Origin: Hyphomicrobiales bacterium
Lineage (GTDB): Bacteria; Pseudomonadota; Alphaproteobacteria; Rhizobiales; Xanthobacteraceae
Assembly: GCA_017305715.1 (NCBI GenBank)
Contig: JAFKKG010000017.1
Span: 129,814 to 193,813 of the forward strand
Direction: 5' to 3'
Length of the DNA: 64,000 bases
A model generated the notes under the pieces. The model worked only from the letters and a program-made list of their open reading frames with translations, ran no database searches and had not been told where the DNA came from. This document shows, piece after piece, positions 37,170-44,843 of the stretch; position 1 is the stretch's first letter, and every line of letters starts with the position of its first letter. The translations under genes were made by a program, and so were the position numbers.

Positions 37170-38210
37170 TCACCTGATCGGCGGCGCGTACTGGATGCCG
37201 CCATTGCTCCAGAGCGAGTTCAGGCCGCGCGGAATCTTCAGCTTGGATTCGGCGCCGACATTGCGGTCGTAGATCTCGCCGTAATTGCCGACATGGCGGA
37301 TGATGCGGGCGGCCCAATCCTTGGTGAGGCCGAGGTCCTCGCCGTAGGCGCCTTCGGTGCCGACCAGCCGCATCACGTCCGGCTTCTTCGACTTCAGCGC
37401 CTCGTCGATGTTCTTCGAGGTGATGCCGAGTTCCTCGGCGTTGATCATCGCATACAGCGTCCACTTCACGATCATCATCCAGTCGTCGTCGCGCTGCCGC
37501 ACCACGGGCGCCAGCGGTTCCTTGGAGATGACGTCGGGCAGGATGGTGTGGTCGTTCGGCTTGGAGAGGTTGAGCCGCAGCGCGTAGAGCTGGGAGACGT
37601 CGGCGGTGAGGGTGTCGCACTTGCCCTCATTGTAGGCTTTGACGACGTCCTCCAGCTTGGGGAATTTCATCTCCGTGTATTTCATGTTGTTGGCGCGGAA
37701 ATAATCCGCGACGTTGAGCAGCGTCGTGGTGCCCTCCTGCACGCAGACCTTGCTGTCGTTCAGGTCCAGCGCCGAATCGATCTTGCGCGAGGCCGGCAGC
37801 ATGAAGCCTTCGCCGTCATAATAGGCGACGGCCGGGAAATAGAGATCGTAATTGACCTCGCGCGACATGCTCCAGGTGGAGTTGCGCGAGAGAATGTCGA
37901 CCTTGCGGCTTTGCAGTTCCTTGAAGCGCTCATTGGCGTCGAGCGGCACGAATTTCGTCTTTTTGGGATCGTCGAAGATCGCCGCCGCCACCGCGCGGCA
38001 GAAATCAACGTCGAAGCCGGTCCAGTCGCCCTTGTCGTCGGGGATCGAGAAGCCGGGCAGGCCCTTGTTGACGCCGCACAGCACTTCGCCGCGCTTGAGC
38101 GTCCGCTTCAGGGTTTTGGTGTCGTAGCGTTCATAGGTGATTGCGCCAGCCGCGACCGCGATTGCGACCGCCAGCCCAATGAGGAGGCCGCCTCGAAATG
38201 TACGTAGCAT
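37170..38210 (-). CDS. General amino-acid ABC transporter substrate-binding protein (AapJ-like), 346 aa
   Basis: Periplasmic binding protein. The N-terminal segment has one membrane helix (GGLLIGLAVAIAVAAGAIT) and then RGEVLCGVNKGLPGFSIPDDKGDWTGFDVDFCRAVAAAIF, RFKELQSRKVDILSRNSTWSMSRE and GTTTLLNVADYF, all as in AapJ/BztA L-amino-acid binders. No AapQMP partners are beside it, so it is an orphan, perhaps serving a transporter elsewhere. A gap of 57 bases separates it from the L,D-transpeptidase gene upstream. Confidence 0.88.
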   Translation of the reverse strand: MLRTFRGGLLIGLAVAIAVAAGAITYERYDTKTLKRTLKRGEVLCGVNKGLPGFSIPDDKGDWTGFDVDFCRAVAAAIFDDPKKTKFVPLDANERFKELQSRKVDILSRNSTWSMSREVNYDLYFPAVAYYDGEGFMLPASRKIDSALDLNDSKVCVQEGTTTLLNVADYFRANNMKYTEMKFPKLEDVVKAYNEGKCDTLTADVSQLYALRLNLSKPNDHTILPDVISKEPLAPVVRQRDDDWMMIVKWTLYAMINAEELGITSKNIDEALKSKKPDVMRLVGTEGAYGEDLGLTKDWAARIIRHVGNYGEIYDRNVGAESKLKIPRGLNSLWSNGGIQYAPPIR

Positions 38211-38267
38211 TTTTTAACTCACCAATTTCAGGGAAATGGATCTGCGGAAGAGGCGGTGCCGTTGCAA

Positions 38268-38867
38268 TTACAGTTCGGGCTTCTGCCGGATGATCACCTT
38301 GGTGCCGACCGGGACGCGCTCATAGAGGTCGGCGACATCGGCGTTGACGAGCCGGAAGCAGCCCGACGAGACCGCGGTGCCGATGGTGTCGGGCCGGTTG
38401 GTGCCGTGGATGCGGTAGACGGTGGTGCCAAGATACATGGCGCGCGCGCCGAGCGGGTTACCGGGGCCGCCGGCCATGAAGCGCGGCAGATAGGGCTGGC
38501 GCTGGATCATTTCCGGCGGCGGCGTCCAATCCGGCCATTCCTTCTTCTGCGTGATGTTGACGAGCCCCTGCCACGTGAAGCCCTCGCGGCCGACGCCGAT
38601 GCCGTAACGCAGCGCGCGGCCGTTGCCCTGCACCAGATAGAGATGGCGCTCGGCGGTTACCACGATGATGGTGCCCGGCGCCTCGTTGGTGCGGTAGAGC
38701 ACCGCGGTTTTTCTCCATTGCGGATCGAGTTCGACAGAATCATCGGCGATCAGCCCCGGCTGGTCGCCCACATCGGGCTGCCGCGTCTGTGCGTTGCCCT
38801 GCGAGGCTGAAAGGAACAGACCGCCGGTTGCGACCAACATCCAGATCAGGTGCCGAAACTTCGTCAT
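38268..38867 (-). CDS. L,D-transpeptidase (YkuD fold), 199 aa
   Basis: Signal peptide (IWMLVATGGLFLSASQGNAQ), then the YkuD catalytic domain: TIIVVTAERHLYLVQGNGRA, YRIHGTNRPDTIG (His) and SSGCFRLVNADVADLYERV (nucleophile Cys in SSGCFR). It forms 3-3 peptidoglycan cross-links or attaches proteins to the wall. AAGGAG precedes the ATG at 38867. The length is typical for the small rhizobial group. Confidence 0.9.
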   Translation of the reverse strand: MTKFRHLIWMLVATGGLFLSASQGNAQTRQPDVGDQPGLIADDSVELDPQWRKTAVLYRTNEAPGTIIVVTAERHLYLVQGNGRALRYGIGVGREGFTWQGLVNITQKKEWPDWTPPPEMIQRQPYLPRFMAGGPGNPLGARAMYLGTTVYRIHGTNRPDTIGTAVSSGCFRLVNADVADLYERVPVGTKVIIRQKPEL

Positions 38868-39041
38868 TGCGGAGCTCTCCTTGTTGGCGCGTCGGCCAAT
38901 GGTTGGCGCTTGGGCCAAATCTGCGGAACCATCAAATCTCAGGGCCAGCTTGATGGCAAGTTTAGGGCAACGCGACCGTTATCTCGCTGGAATGGCTTCT
39001 ATTTTTGACCGTCACAATAGCGGCCGATGGCGACGATTGGG

Positions 39042-39170
39042 TCATTTCGGCGCGATCCAGAGCCGCAAGCCGTAGGAGATCAGCGTGACGGTGCCGACGC
39101 CGCCGAGCCAGAGGGCGGCAAACCACAGCAGGCGCTGCGTCAGCGGTGGTCGAGTGGGCTTGGTGGTCAT
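39042..39170 (-). CDS. DUF2474-like small membrane subunit of bd-type oxidase, 42 aa
   Basis: One-helix protein: MTTKPTRPPLTQRLLWFAAL, then WLGGVGTVTLISYGLRLWIA and a stop. The start codon shares its A with the TGA stop of the oxidase subunit II gene (TGATG), so translation is coupled. The position and helix match the DUF2474 family seen beside cyanide-insensitive oxidases, a probable small accessory subunit like CydX. It is too short for usual gene callers. Confidence 0.75.
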   Translation of the reverse strand: MTTKPTRPPLTQRLLWFAALWLGGVGTVTLISYGLRLWIAPK

Positions 39171-40177
39171 CAATGATAGCCGTGGTCGGCTCTTACCTTG
39201 CCGCGGAACACCCAATAGGCCCAGGCGGTATAACCGAGGATCAGAGGTATCAGGATCGCGACGCCGAACAGCATGAAGAGCTGGCTGTTCGCTGGCGAGG
39301 CCGCCTGCCAGATCGTGATGCTCTGCGGCACGATGTAGGGATACATGCTGATGCCGAGCCCGGCATAGGACAGCGCGAACAAGGCCAGCGTCAGGAAGAA
39401 CGGCTGGTAGTCATATTTGTTGGTGAGGCTGCGCAGCAACAGCACGGTGACCCCGGCGACCGCGATCGGGACCGGCGCGGTCAGGACGATGTTGGGCCAG
39501 GTGAACCAGCGCTGGGTGTACTGCACATTCAGGAACGGTGTTGCGATGCTGACCATGCCGATCGCGCCCAGCATCGCAATCAACAACACCCAGCTCAGAT
39601 GGTAGGCGCGGTCGCGTAATTCGCCTTCGGTCTTCATCACCAGCCAGGTGGCGCCGAGCAGCGCATAGCCGACCACGAGCGATATCCCGGTCAGGATCGA
39701 GAACGGCGTCAGCCAGTCCCACCAGCCGCCGGCGTAATGACGGCCCGAGACCTGGATGCCTTGCAGGATCGCGCCGAGCGCAATGCCCTGGGCCAGGGTC
39801 GCCAATAGCGAACCGCCGGCGAACGCAAGGTCCCATTTGTTGCGTTCGCTCTGGGTACGCCAGCGGAATTCAAAAGCGACGCCGCGAAACACCAGCCCGA
39901 GCAGCATCACGATCATCGGCGTGTAGAGCGCCGGCATCAGTACGGCATAGGCCAGCGGAAATGCCGCCATCAGCCCGCCGCCGCCGAGCACCAGCCAGGT
40001 CTCGTTGCCGTCCCAGACCGGGGCGACGCTGTTCATGATGACGTCGCGGTCGGCCTTCTTCGGAAACAGCGGGAACAGGATACCGAGGCCGAGATCGAAA
40101 CCGTCCATCACGACATAGACGAACACCGCAAAGGCGATGATGAAGGCCCAGATGGTCGGAAGGTCGATCGGGATCAT
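39170..40177 (-). CDS. cioB: Cyanide-insensitive ubiquinol oxidase subunit II (CioB/CydB), 335 aa
   Basis: Eight-helix membrane subunit starting IDLPTIWAFIIAFAVFVYVV, with DGFDLGLGILFPLF (the conserved quinol-oxidase segment) and NETWLVLGGGGLMAAFPLAY. Together with subunit I it makes a bd-type quinol oxidase that reduces O2 to water without cyanide sensitivity. It overlaps subunit I by 4 bases and shares one base with the small subunit gene. Confidence 0.92.
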   Translation of the reverse strand: MIPIDLPTIWAFIIAFAVFVYVVMDGFDLGLGILFPLFPKKADRDVIMNSVAPVWDGNETWLVLGGGGLMAAFPLAYAVLMPALYTPMIVMLLGLVFRGVAFEFRWRTQSERNKWDLAFAGGSLLATLAQGIALGAILQGIQVSGRHYAGGWWDWLTPFSILTGISLVVGYALLGATWLVMKTEGELRDRAYHLSWVLLIAMLGAIGMVSIATPFLNVQYTQRWFTWPNIVLTAPVPIAVAGVTVLLLRSLTNKYDYQPFFLTLALFALSYAGLGISMYPYIVPQSITIWQAASPANSQLFMLFGVAILIPLILGYTAWAYWVFRGKVRADHGYH

Positions 40178-41583
40178 CGCAACGCTCCCTCGGCGACGGT
40201 GGCGGCGGCGGGCGTGATGCCGGCGGCGCGGGCAGGGACGTGGCTGTCGGGTCCCTGTTCGCCATGATGCGGCGGCTGCGCCATCAGGCGCAGCAGGTAG
40301 ATCACGCCGGCGGTGAACACGACGAAATAGACGATGATGAAGGCGATCAGCGACGAGGCGACGGCGGGCGCCGCCAGCGGCGATGCGGCGTCAACCGTCC
40401 GCAGCAATCCATACACCGTGAACGGCTGACGACCGGTCTCGGTGGTGATCCAGCCGGCGAGTACGGCGATGAAACCCGACGGCGCCATCGCGACCGCGAA
40501 GAGGTGCAGCAGCCGCGACTGGTACAGCGCACCGCGGAAACGCATCAGCAGGCTGAGCAGGCCGAGCCCCATCATCAGCAGCCCCATGCCGACCATGATC
40601 CGGAACGACCAGAACGTGATCGGCACCGGCGGCCAGTTTTCGCGCGGCACGGTGTCGAGCCCGGCCATCGGCGCGTCGAGCGAATGCTTGAGGATCAGCG
40701 AGCCCAGTTTGGGGACCGCCACCGCGTAATCCATTTTGCCCGCGGCCTGATTGGGCCAGCCGAACAGGTACAGCGGCGCGCCGTCCTTGTGGCTTTCGTA
40801 ATGGCCTTCCATCGCCATGATCTTCACCGGCTGATGCTCCAGCGTGTTGAGCCCGTGCTGGTCGCCGGCGAGGATCTGGATCGGGGCGACGATCGTCGCC
40901 ATCCACATCGCCATCGAAAACATCACGCGAGGCCCAGCCAGATGCTGGTCGCGCAGCAGATGCCAGGCGCCCACCGCGCCGACCACGAGCGCGGTGGTGA
41001 GATAGGCCGCCAGCACCATGTGCACCAGGCGGTAGGGGAACGACGGATTGAAGATCACCTTGAACCAGTCGGCCGCGATGAACTGGCCGGCTTCATTGAC
41101 GGCGTGACCGGCCGGGGTCTGCATCCAGGAATTGGCGGACAGAATCCAGAACGCCGAAATCAGCGTTCCCACCGCGACCATCAGGGTCGCGAAGAAATGC
41201 AGTCTTGGGCCGACGCGATCGAGGCCGAACAGCATCACGCCGAGGAAGCCCGCTTCCAGGAAGAACGCGGTCAGCACCTCATAGGCCATCAGCGGGCCGA
41301 TCACGGGCCCCGTCTTGTCGGAGAAGGCCGCCCAGTTGGTGCCGAACTGGTAGGACATCACGATGCCCGACACCACGCCCATGCCGAAGGCGACGGCAAA
41401 AATCTTCAGCCAGTAATTAAACAGGTTGATGTAGACCTCGCGCCCGGTCCACAGCCAGAGCGCTTCGAGCACCGCGAGATAACTGGCGAGCCCGATCGAG
41501 AAGGCCGGAAACACGATGTGGAACGACATCGTAAAAGCGAACTGCGCCCGGGCCAATACGACCGCATCCCAGCCTTCGAACAT
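40174..41583 (-). CDS. cioA: Cyanide-insensitive ubiquinol oxidase subunit I (CioA/CydA), 469 aa
   Basis: Haem-carrying subunit. Haem b595 His is in FTMSFHIVFPAFSIG (about residue 22), GRQP motif in TTETGRQPFTVYGLLRT, and the quinol loop between helices 6 and 7 is short, as in CIO-type enzymes rather than E. coli CydA. The ATG at 41583 is preceded by GGGTGG; a GTG at 41592 would add three residues. It heads a three-gene operon with cioB and the 42-residue subunit. Confidence 0.92.
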   Translation of the reverse strand: MFEGWDAVVLARAQFAFTMSFHIVFPAFSIGLASYLAVLEALWLWTGREVYINLFNYWLKIFAVAFGMGVVSGIVMSYQFGTNWAAFSDKTGPVIGPLMAYEVLTAFFLEAGFLGVMLFGLDRVGPRLHFFATLMVAVGTLISAFWILSANSWMQTPAGHAVNEAGQFIAADWFKVIFNPSFPYRLVHMVLAAYLTTALVVGAVGAWHLLRDQHLAGPRVMFSMAMWMATIVAPIQILAGDQHGLNTLEHQPVKIMAMEGHYESHKDGAPLYLFGWPNQAAGKMDYAVAVPKLGSLILKHSLDAPMAGLDTVPRENWPPVPITFWSFRIMVGMGLLMMGLGLLSLLMRFRGALYQSRLLHLFAVAMAPSGFIAVLAGWITTETGRQPFTVYGLLRTVDAASPLAAPAVASSLIAFIIVYFVVFTAGVIYLLRLMAQPPHHGEQGPDSHVPARAAGITPAAATVAEGALR

Positions 41584-41667
41584 CGGCACCACCCATCATC
41601 GCTAACCTCGGGCGAACATAGCACGCCCGATGCGACGATAGTACCGCGCCTTTTGCAGGCGAGCCCG

Positions 41668-42661
41668 CTATCGTGTCAGTGTCCCGGCATCCGCGGGGCC
41701 ATTGAGGCGCCGAATGATTTCTGCGCGCAGGGCGCGCGCCCCATTTTCGTCCTGCTTTGTCGGACAGCGGAATGTCTGGCCGGTGTGCAGCCGAATGCTG
41801 ATGGCGTAGGTCCGGTGCTCGGCATCGGGCTCGCCGACCTCGATCGCCGCGACATCGCCTGCTCGGATCGTCTCGGCAGACGGCTCACCGTTCAACTTGA
41901 TCCGCTCGATCCGGATTTCGCCCTGTCCGATGATCCAGAACGAGCCGGCCAGTCGGTGCGCGTATCGGTAGAGGGCAAAGGCAACGAGCAAGCCGAGCGG
42001 CAAGAGTAACCCGAGCGCCAATTCCGACTCGCCGATCCAGAATGCGATGAGGAATGGTAGCGCGCACAGGCCGGCCACGACCGGCAGGGTCATTCGAATC
42101 ACGCGGCCGAACTCGGGGCTGAACGGCGAGCCAAGGGTGATCTCGGCGTTGCCGGCATCGAGCGGGTTGTCGACGAACGGGGCATCGGGAAGGCCGAGCA
42201 ATTCCGTGACGGTTGCGGCGGTTTCGTTGACGCGCGTGATGTCCGGCAGCGGTGGCGAGATCAAGACATCCCCCGATGCCAGCCTGCATACGAGGCTGAA
42301 ACTCGCCGGATAGCTGAACTTGTTCTTGCGGACCTGGATATCTGCGATGTCGTAATGGCTGATCATTCGCTTGTGCACCTGCCCAACCGGACGCTGCTCG
42401 CCGATCAGGATGCCGTCTCGCGTGATGATCCAGGCCACATTGCGCCACATTGCGCTCAAGGATGGCAAAACCGATCAGGAACAATCCGATCGGCGCGGCC
42501 CAGAGCGCAGGAATAAATGGCCGACCGCCCGAGGCCCAGGAAAGCAGGCCCGGGACGAGAATCAGCAAAACGACGGCGCCGGAGCCCGCCTGGACAAACC
42601 TTTCCCTGAGCGAGGATCCATTGCGCAGCCGAACGTCATCCGGGTTTGCCGCAGCATCCAT
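41668..42661 (-). pseudogene. Membrane PH-like protein gene, frameshifted by 10-bp duplication
   Basis: Two overlapping minus-strand frames make one protein when one 10-base unit is removed. The front part (MDAAANPDDVRLRNGSSLRE, then helices AVVLLILVPGLLSWA and PIGLFLIGFAILERN) runs on into VAWIITRDGILIGEQRPVGQ, and the rest (PH-like strands, then helices TLPVVAGLCALPFLIAFWI and LLLPLGLLVAFALYRYA) follows. The extra ccacattgcg at 42445-42454 breaks it. Without it the gene is 984 bases, 327 residues. It may be a true loss or a slippage-reversible one. No operon partner is evident. It is downstream of cioA on the same strand, after 84 bases. Confidence 0.75.
42435..42454. repeat. 10-bp tandem duplication causing frameshift
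   Basis: ccacattgcg occurs twice head to tail (42435-42444 and 42445-42454). The second copy shifts frame in the PH-like protein gene; deleting it restores a family-like sequence (GFAILERNVAWIITRDG) across the join. Confidence 0.95.
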
Positions 42662-43234
42662 GGTCGGCGGCAAACACCACGACCGGCTCGATCCCGTCAA
42701 GCAACAAAGTGTGCGCGATCACCCGATGATGATCTCGCCGGTCATACCGCACAGCACCTGCCGTCGGCGCCCTTGATGCCGTAGCGCGTTTGCCGCGACA
42801 AATCGTCCGCCGCGATCGCCGCAACCTGAGACCAGGCCGAGCGCAGCGGCGGCCGCCCGGCGCACCGCGACAGGGGGCCAGCCTCGTGACGCTCCCGCGA
42901 AATTCGATGGATCGAGTGAGGGAATTGCCGTGCTCGCAAATGCGAATGATTTGCAAAAGGATGAGCTAAGATAAATTGCCTTCAAATACAGAGCGACCCG
43001 GCTGGGGGGCATCCCGGCCGGGTCGTTGGAGGTTCTTGGGAGGTTGAGCTTGGGTCGGCTGGTCAGAAACTCGTGAGTTGGTGTTGCGTTGTTGATGATG
43101 GGTATAGCGGCCGAGTTTTTCCGGGTGATGTCGTTGATTGTTTCATTTGTTTCGTCGCCTTTAATTTTTGGCTTCGAAACCGACCCGGTTTTTCGGCTCC
43201 AATATCCCCCTTAATCTATTGAAATAGCTAGGTT
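42662..43234. other. 573-base stretch without a convincing gene; hairpin at 42994-43025
   Basis: No frame here has a family-like protein; the minus reading 42719-43012 (97 codons) lacks a ribosome site and looks like low-complexity Arg/Ala noise. The stretch contains the inverted repeat CGACCCGGC...GCCGGGTCG at 42994-43025 and AT-rich DNA beyond it. The sigma factor gene ends at 43235, so this is its 3' side; the hairpin lacks a T-run. Confidence 0.5.
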
Positions 43235-43846
43235 TTATGCTGCGATGCTGTCCACGCCGGCGACCTTAAGCAAGTCGACCAATTGTTTGCGGGCATAAAA
43301 CATCCGGGTCTTCACCGTGCTTTGGGGAATGCCGATGATCGCACCGGCCTCTTCCACTGACTTCTCATGGTAGTAGACGAGGTTGATGATCTCGCGATGC
43401 GCCGGTGACAACTTGGCGACACAGGCGCGCAGGATGGCGCTGGTGTTGCTGCGGTCGAGCGACGCCTCCGGGGTGTCGGCTTCGTCGGCGATTTCGAGCA
43501 CGTCCTCCTGGTCGATGTCCTCATGCTTGCGCTGGCGCAGCGCGGTCAGCGCCTTGAAACGGGCGATCGATAGCAGCCAGGTCGAAACCTGGGAACGGCC
43601 CTCGAACTGGGCGGCGGTGCGCCACACGTCCAGGAACACCTGGCTGACCAGGTCTTCGGCCGTCGTGGTATCGCGCACCATGCGCAGGATGAAGCGATAA
43701 ACGCGGACGTTGTGCCGGGAATAGAGCACGTGCATCGACGTGCGGTCGCCTGTGGCAATGCTATCCAGCAGCATTTCGTCGGACGTCGCGCGGGCGTCGA
43801 CAATATGCTTCTTGGCTGCAGCGTTGATGGCAATCACGTTCGGCAT
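43235..43846 (-). CDS. ECF-type RNA polymerase sigma factor, 203 aa
   Basis: Group 4 sigma factor. Region 2: HVLYSRHNVRVYRFILRMVRDTTTAEDLVSQVFLDVWRTA; region 4: LSPAHREIINLVYYHEKSVEEAGAIIGIPQSTVKTRMFYARKQL, the recognition helix. No anti-sigma gene is next to it. The genes further out on the same strand are a two-component block, not coupled here (259 bases). It probably switches on a stress or envelope regulon; the target is not readable. Confidence 0.88.
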   Translation of the reverse strand: MPNVIAINAAAKKHIVDARATSDEMLLDSIATGDRTSMHVLYSRHNVRVYRFILRMVRDTTTAEDLVSQVFLDVWRTAAQFEGRSQVSTWLLSIARFKALTALRQRKHEDIDQEDVLEIADEADTPEASLDRSNTSAILRACVAKLSPAHREIINLVYYHEKSVEEAGAIIGIPQSTVKTRMFYARKQLVDLLKVAGVDSIAA

Positions 43847-43959
43847 GACAGGCTCCCAGTTCGCCGCTTGGCGGCGTGTCGTTGGGAGGATTTCTAGTTA
43901 AGGATCGTTTCGGGACGTCTGCACGCCAAGGGGAAAATGGTTTCGTGCCGGGGAGAATT

Positions 43960-43986
43960 GTTTCGTCGCGGCCGCGGCGACGAAAC
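43960..43986. repeat. Perfect inverted repeat between sigma factor and response regulator
   Basis: GTTTCGTCGC-ggccgcg-GCGACGAAAC, 10-base perfect arms. TTTCG(T/G) is repeated nearby (43905-43985), suggesting an array of short operator-like boxes, but a terminator hairpin is also possible. Intergenic gap 43847-44105. Confidence 0.5.
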
Positions 43987-44063
43987 ATTCGGGGCAAAAA
44001 CAGGAATGATTTCAATATGCGGAAAATTGGATGATTTCAGCGCGGGAAAAGTTCCACCGGCCA

Positions 44064-44098
44064 CAAAAATTGTCGTCCCGGGCGAAGGCCGGGACGAC
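44064..44098 (-). terminator. Rho-independent terminator of response-regulator operon
   Basis: On the minus strand GTCGTCCCGGCC-ttc-GCCCGGGACGAC forms a strong GC stem, immediately followed by a run of T (44065-44069). It is 8 bases after the stop of the OmpR-type regulator gene and ends the four-gene signalling unit. The same stem is also a dispersed repeat in this group. Confidence 0.75.
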
Positions 44099-44105
44099 GT
44101 AGCCG

Positions 44106-44843
44106 CTAACCCTTGTCGCCGGTCGGCGAGAACAGATAGCCGCCGCCGCGGATGGTGCGGATCACGGCGGGCTTGGTCGGATCGATCTCGATCTTGCGCC
44201 TGATCCGCATGATGCGAAGGTCGACGGCGCGGTCGAAGGCTTCGGCGTCTCGCGCATTGGCGAGCTCGAGCAGCCGCTCGCGCGACAGTACCCGCTTCGG
44301 GTTGGCCGCGAACACTTTCAGAAGCCCGAATTCGGACGCGGTCAGCGGATGCTCGTTGCCTTCGTCGTCGCGCAGCGCCTGGGCTTCGAGATCGAGCCAT
44401 TTGGTGCCGAACCGCACCAATTGCTCCTTTTCCGCCTTGGTGCTGGTGGCTTCGGGGGCTGCCACCTTCACCGGCGCGCTCCGGCGCAGCACCGAGCGGA
44501 TGCGCGCCATCAATTCGCGCAGTTCGCACGGCTTTGCGATGTAATCGTCGGCACCGAGCTCGAGGCCGACGACGCGGTCGATCGGGCTTGCGGTCGCGGT
44601 CAGCATGATGACGGGAACGTTGATGCGGCTTTTCAGGTCGCGGATGATCGAAAGCCCGTCTTCCTCGGGCATGTTGAGGTCGAGCACCACGAGGTCGGGC
44701 ACATTGGTCTCGATCACGCCCCGCAGGCTCTTGCCGCCATCGCACAGCGTCACGGCAAAGCCGTGCATCTTGAGGTAATCGCCGACCATCTCGCGGGCCG
44801 GCGCCTCGTCGTCGACGATGATGATGTGCTGGCTCTGGGTCAT
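44106..44843 (-). CDS. OmpR-family response regulator, 245 aa
   Basis: Receiver domain with acidic pocket DDE at 11-13, phospho-Asp D55 in VVLDLNMPEEDG, and Lys in IAKPCELREL. A linker of about 20 residues leads to the winged helix (TASEFGLLKVFAANPKRVLSRERLLELANA and RIRRKIEIDPTKPAVIRTIRGGGYLF). It overlaps the kinase gene upstream by 4 bases and is the output of the cluster. Target genes unknown. Confidence 0.92.
   Translation of the reverse strand: MTQSQHIIIVDDEAPAREMVGDYLKMHGFAVTLCDGGKSLRGVIETNVPDLVVLDLNMPEEDGLSIIRDLKSRINVPVIMLTATASPIDRVVGLELGADDYIAKPCELRELMARIRSVLRRSAPVKVAAPEATSTKAEKEQLVRFGTKWLDLEAQALRDDEGNEHPLTASEFGLLKVFAANPKRVLSRERLLELANARDAEAFDRAVDLRIMRIRRKIEIDPTKPAVIRTIRGGGYLFSPTGDKG

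Noticed and set aside
42719-43012. 97-codon minus-strand frame in the gap beside the sigma gene
   Set aside because: No ribosome site and no family-like sequence; low-complexity.
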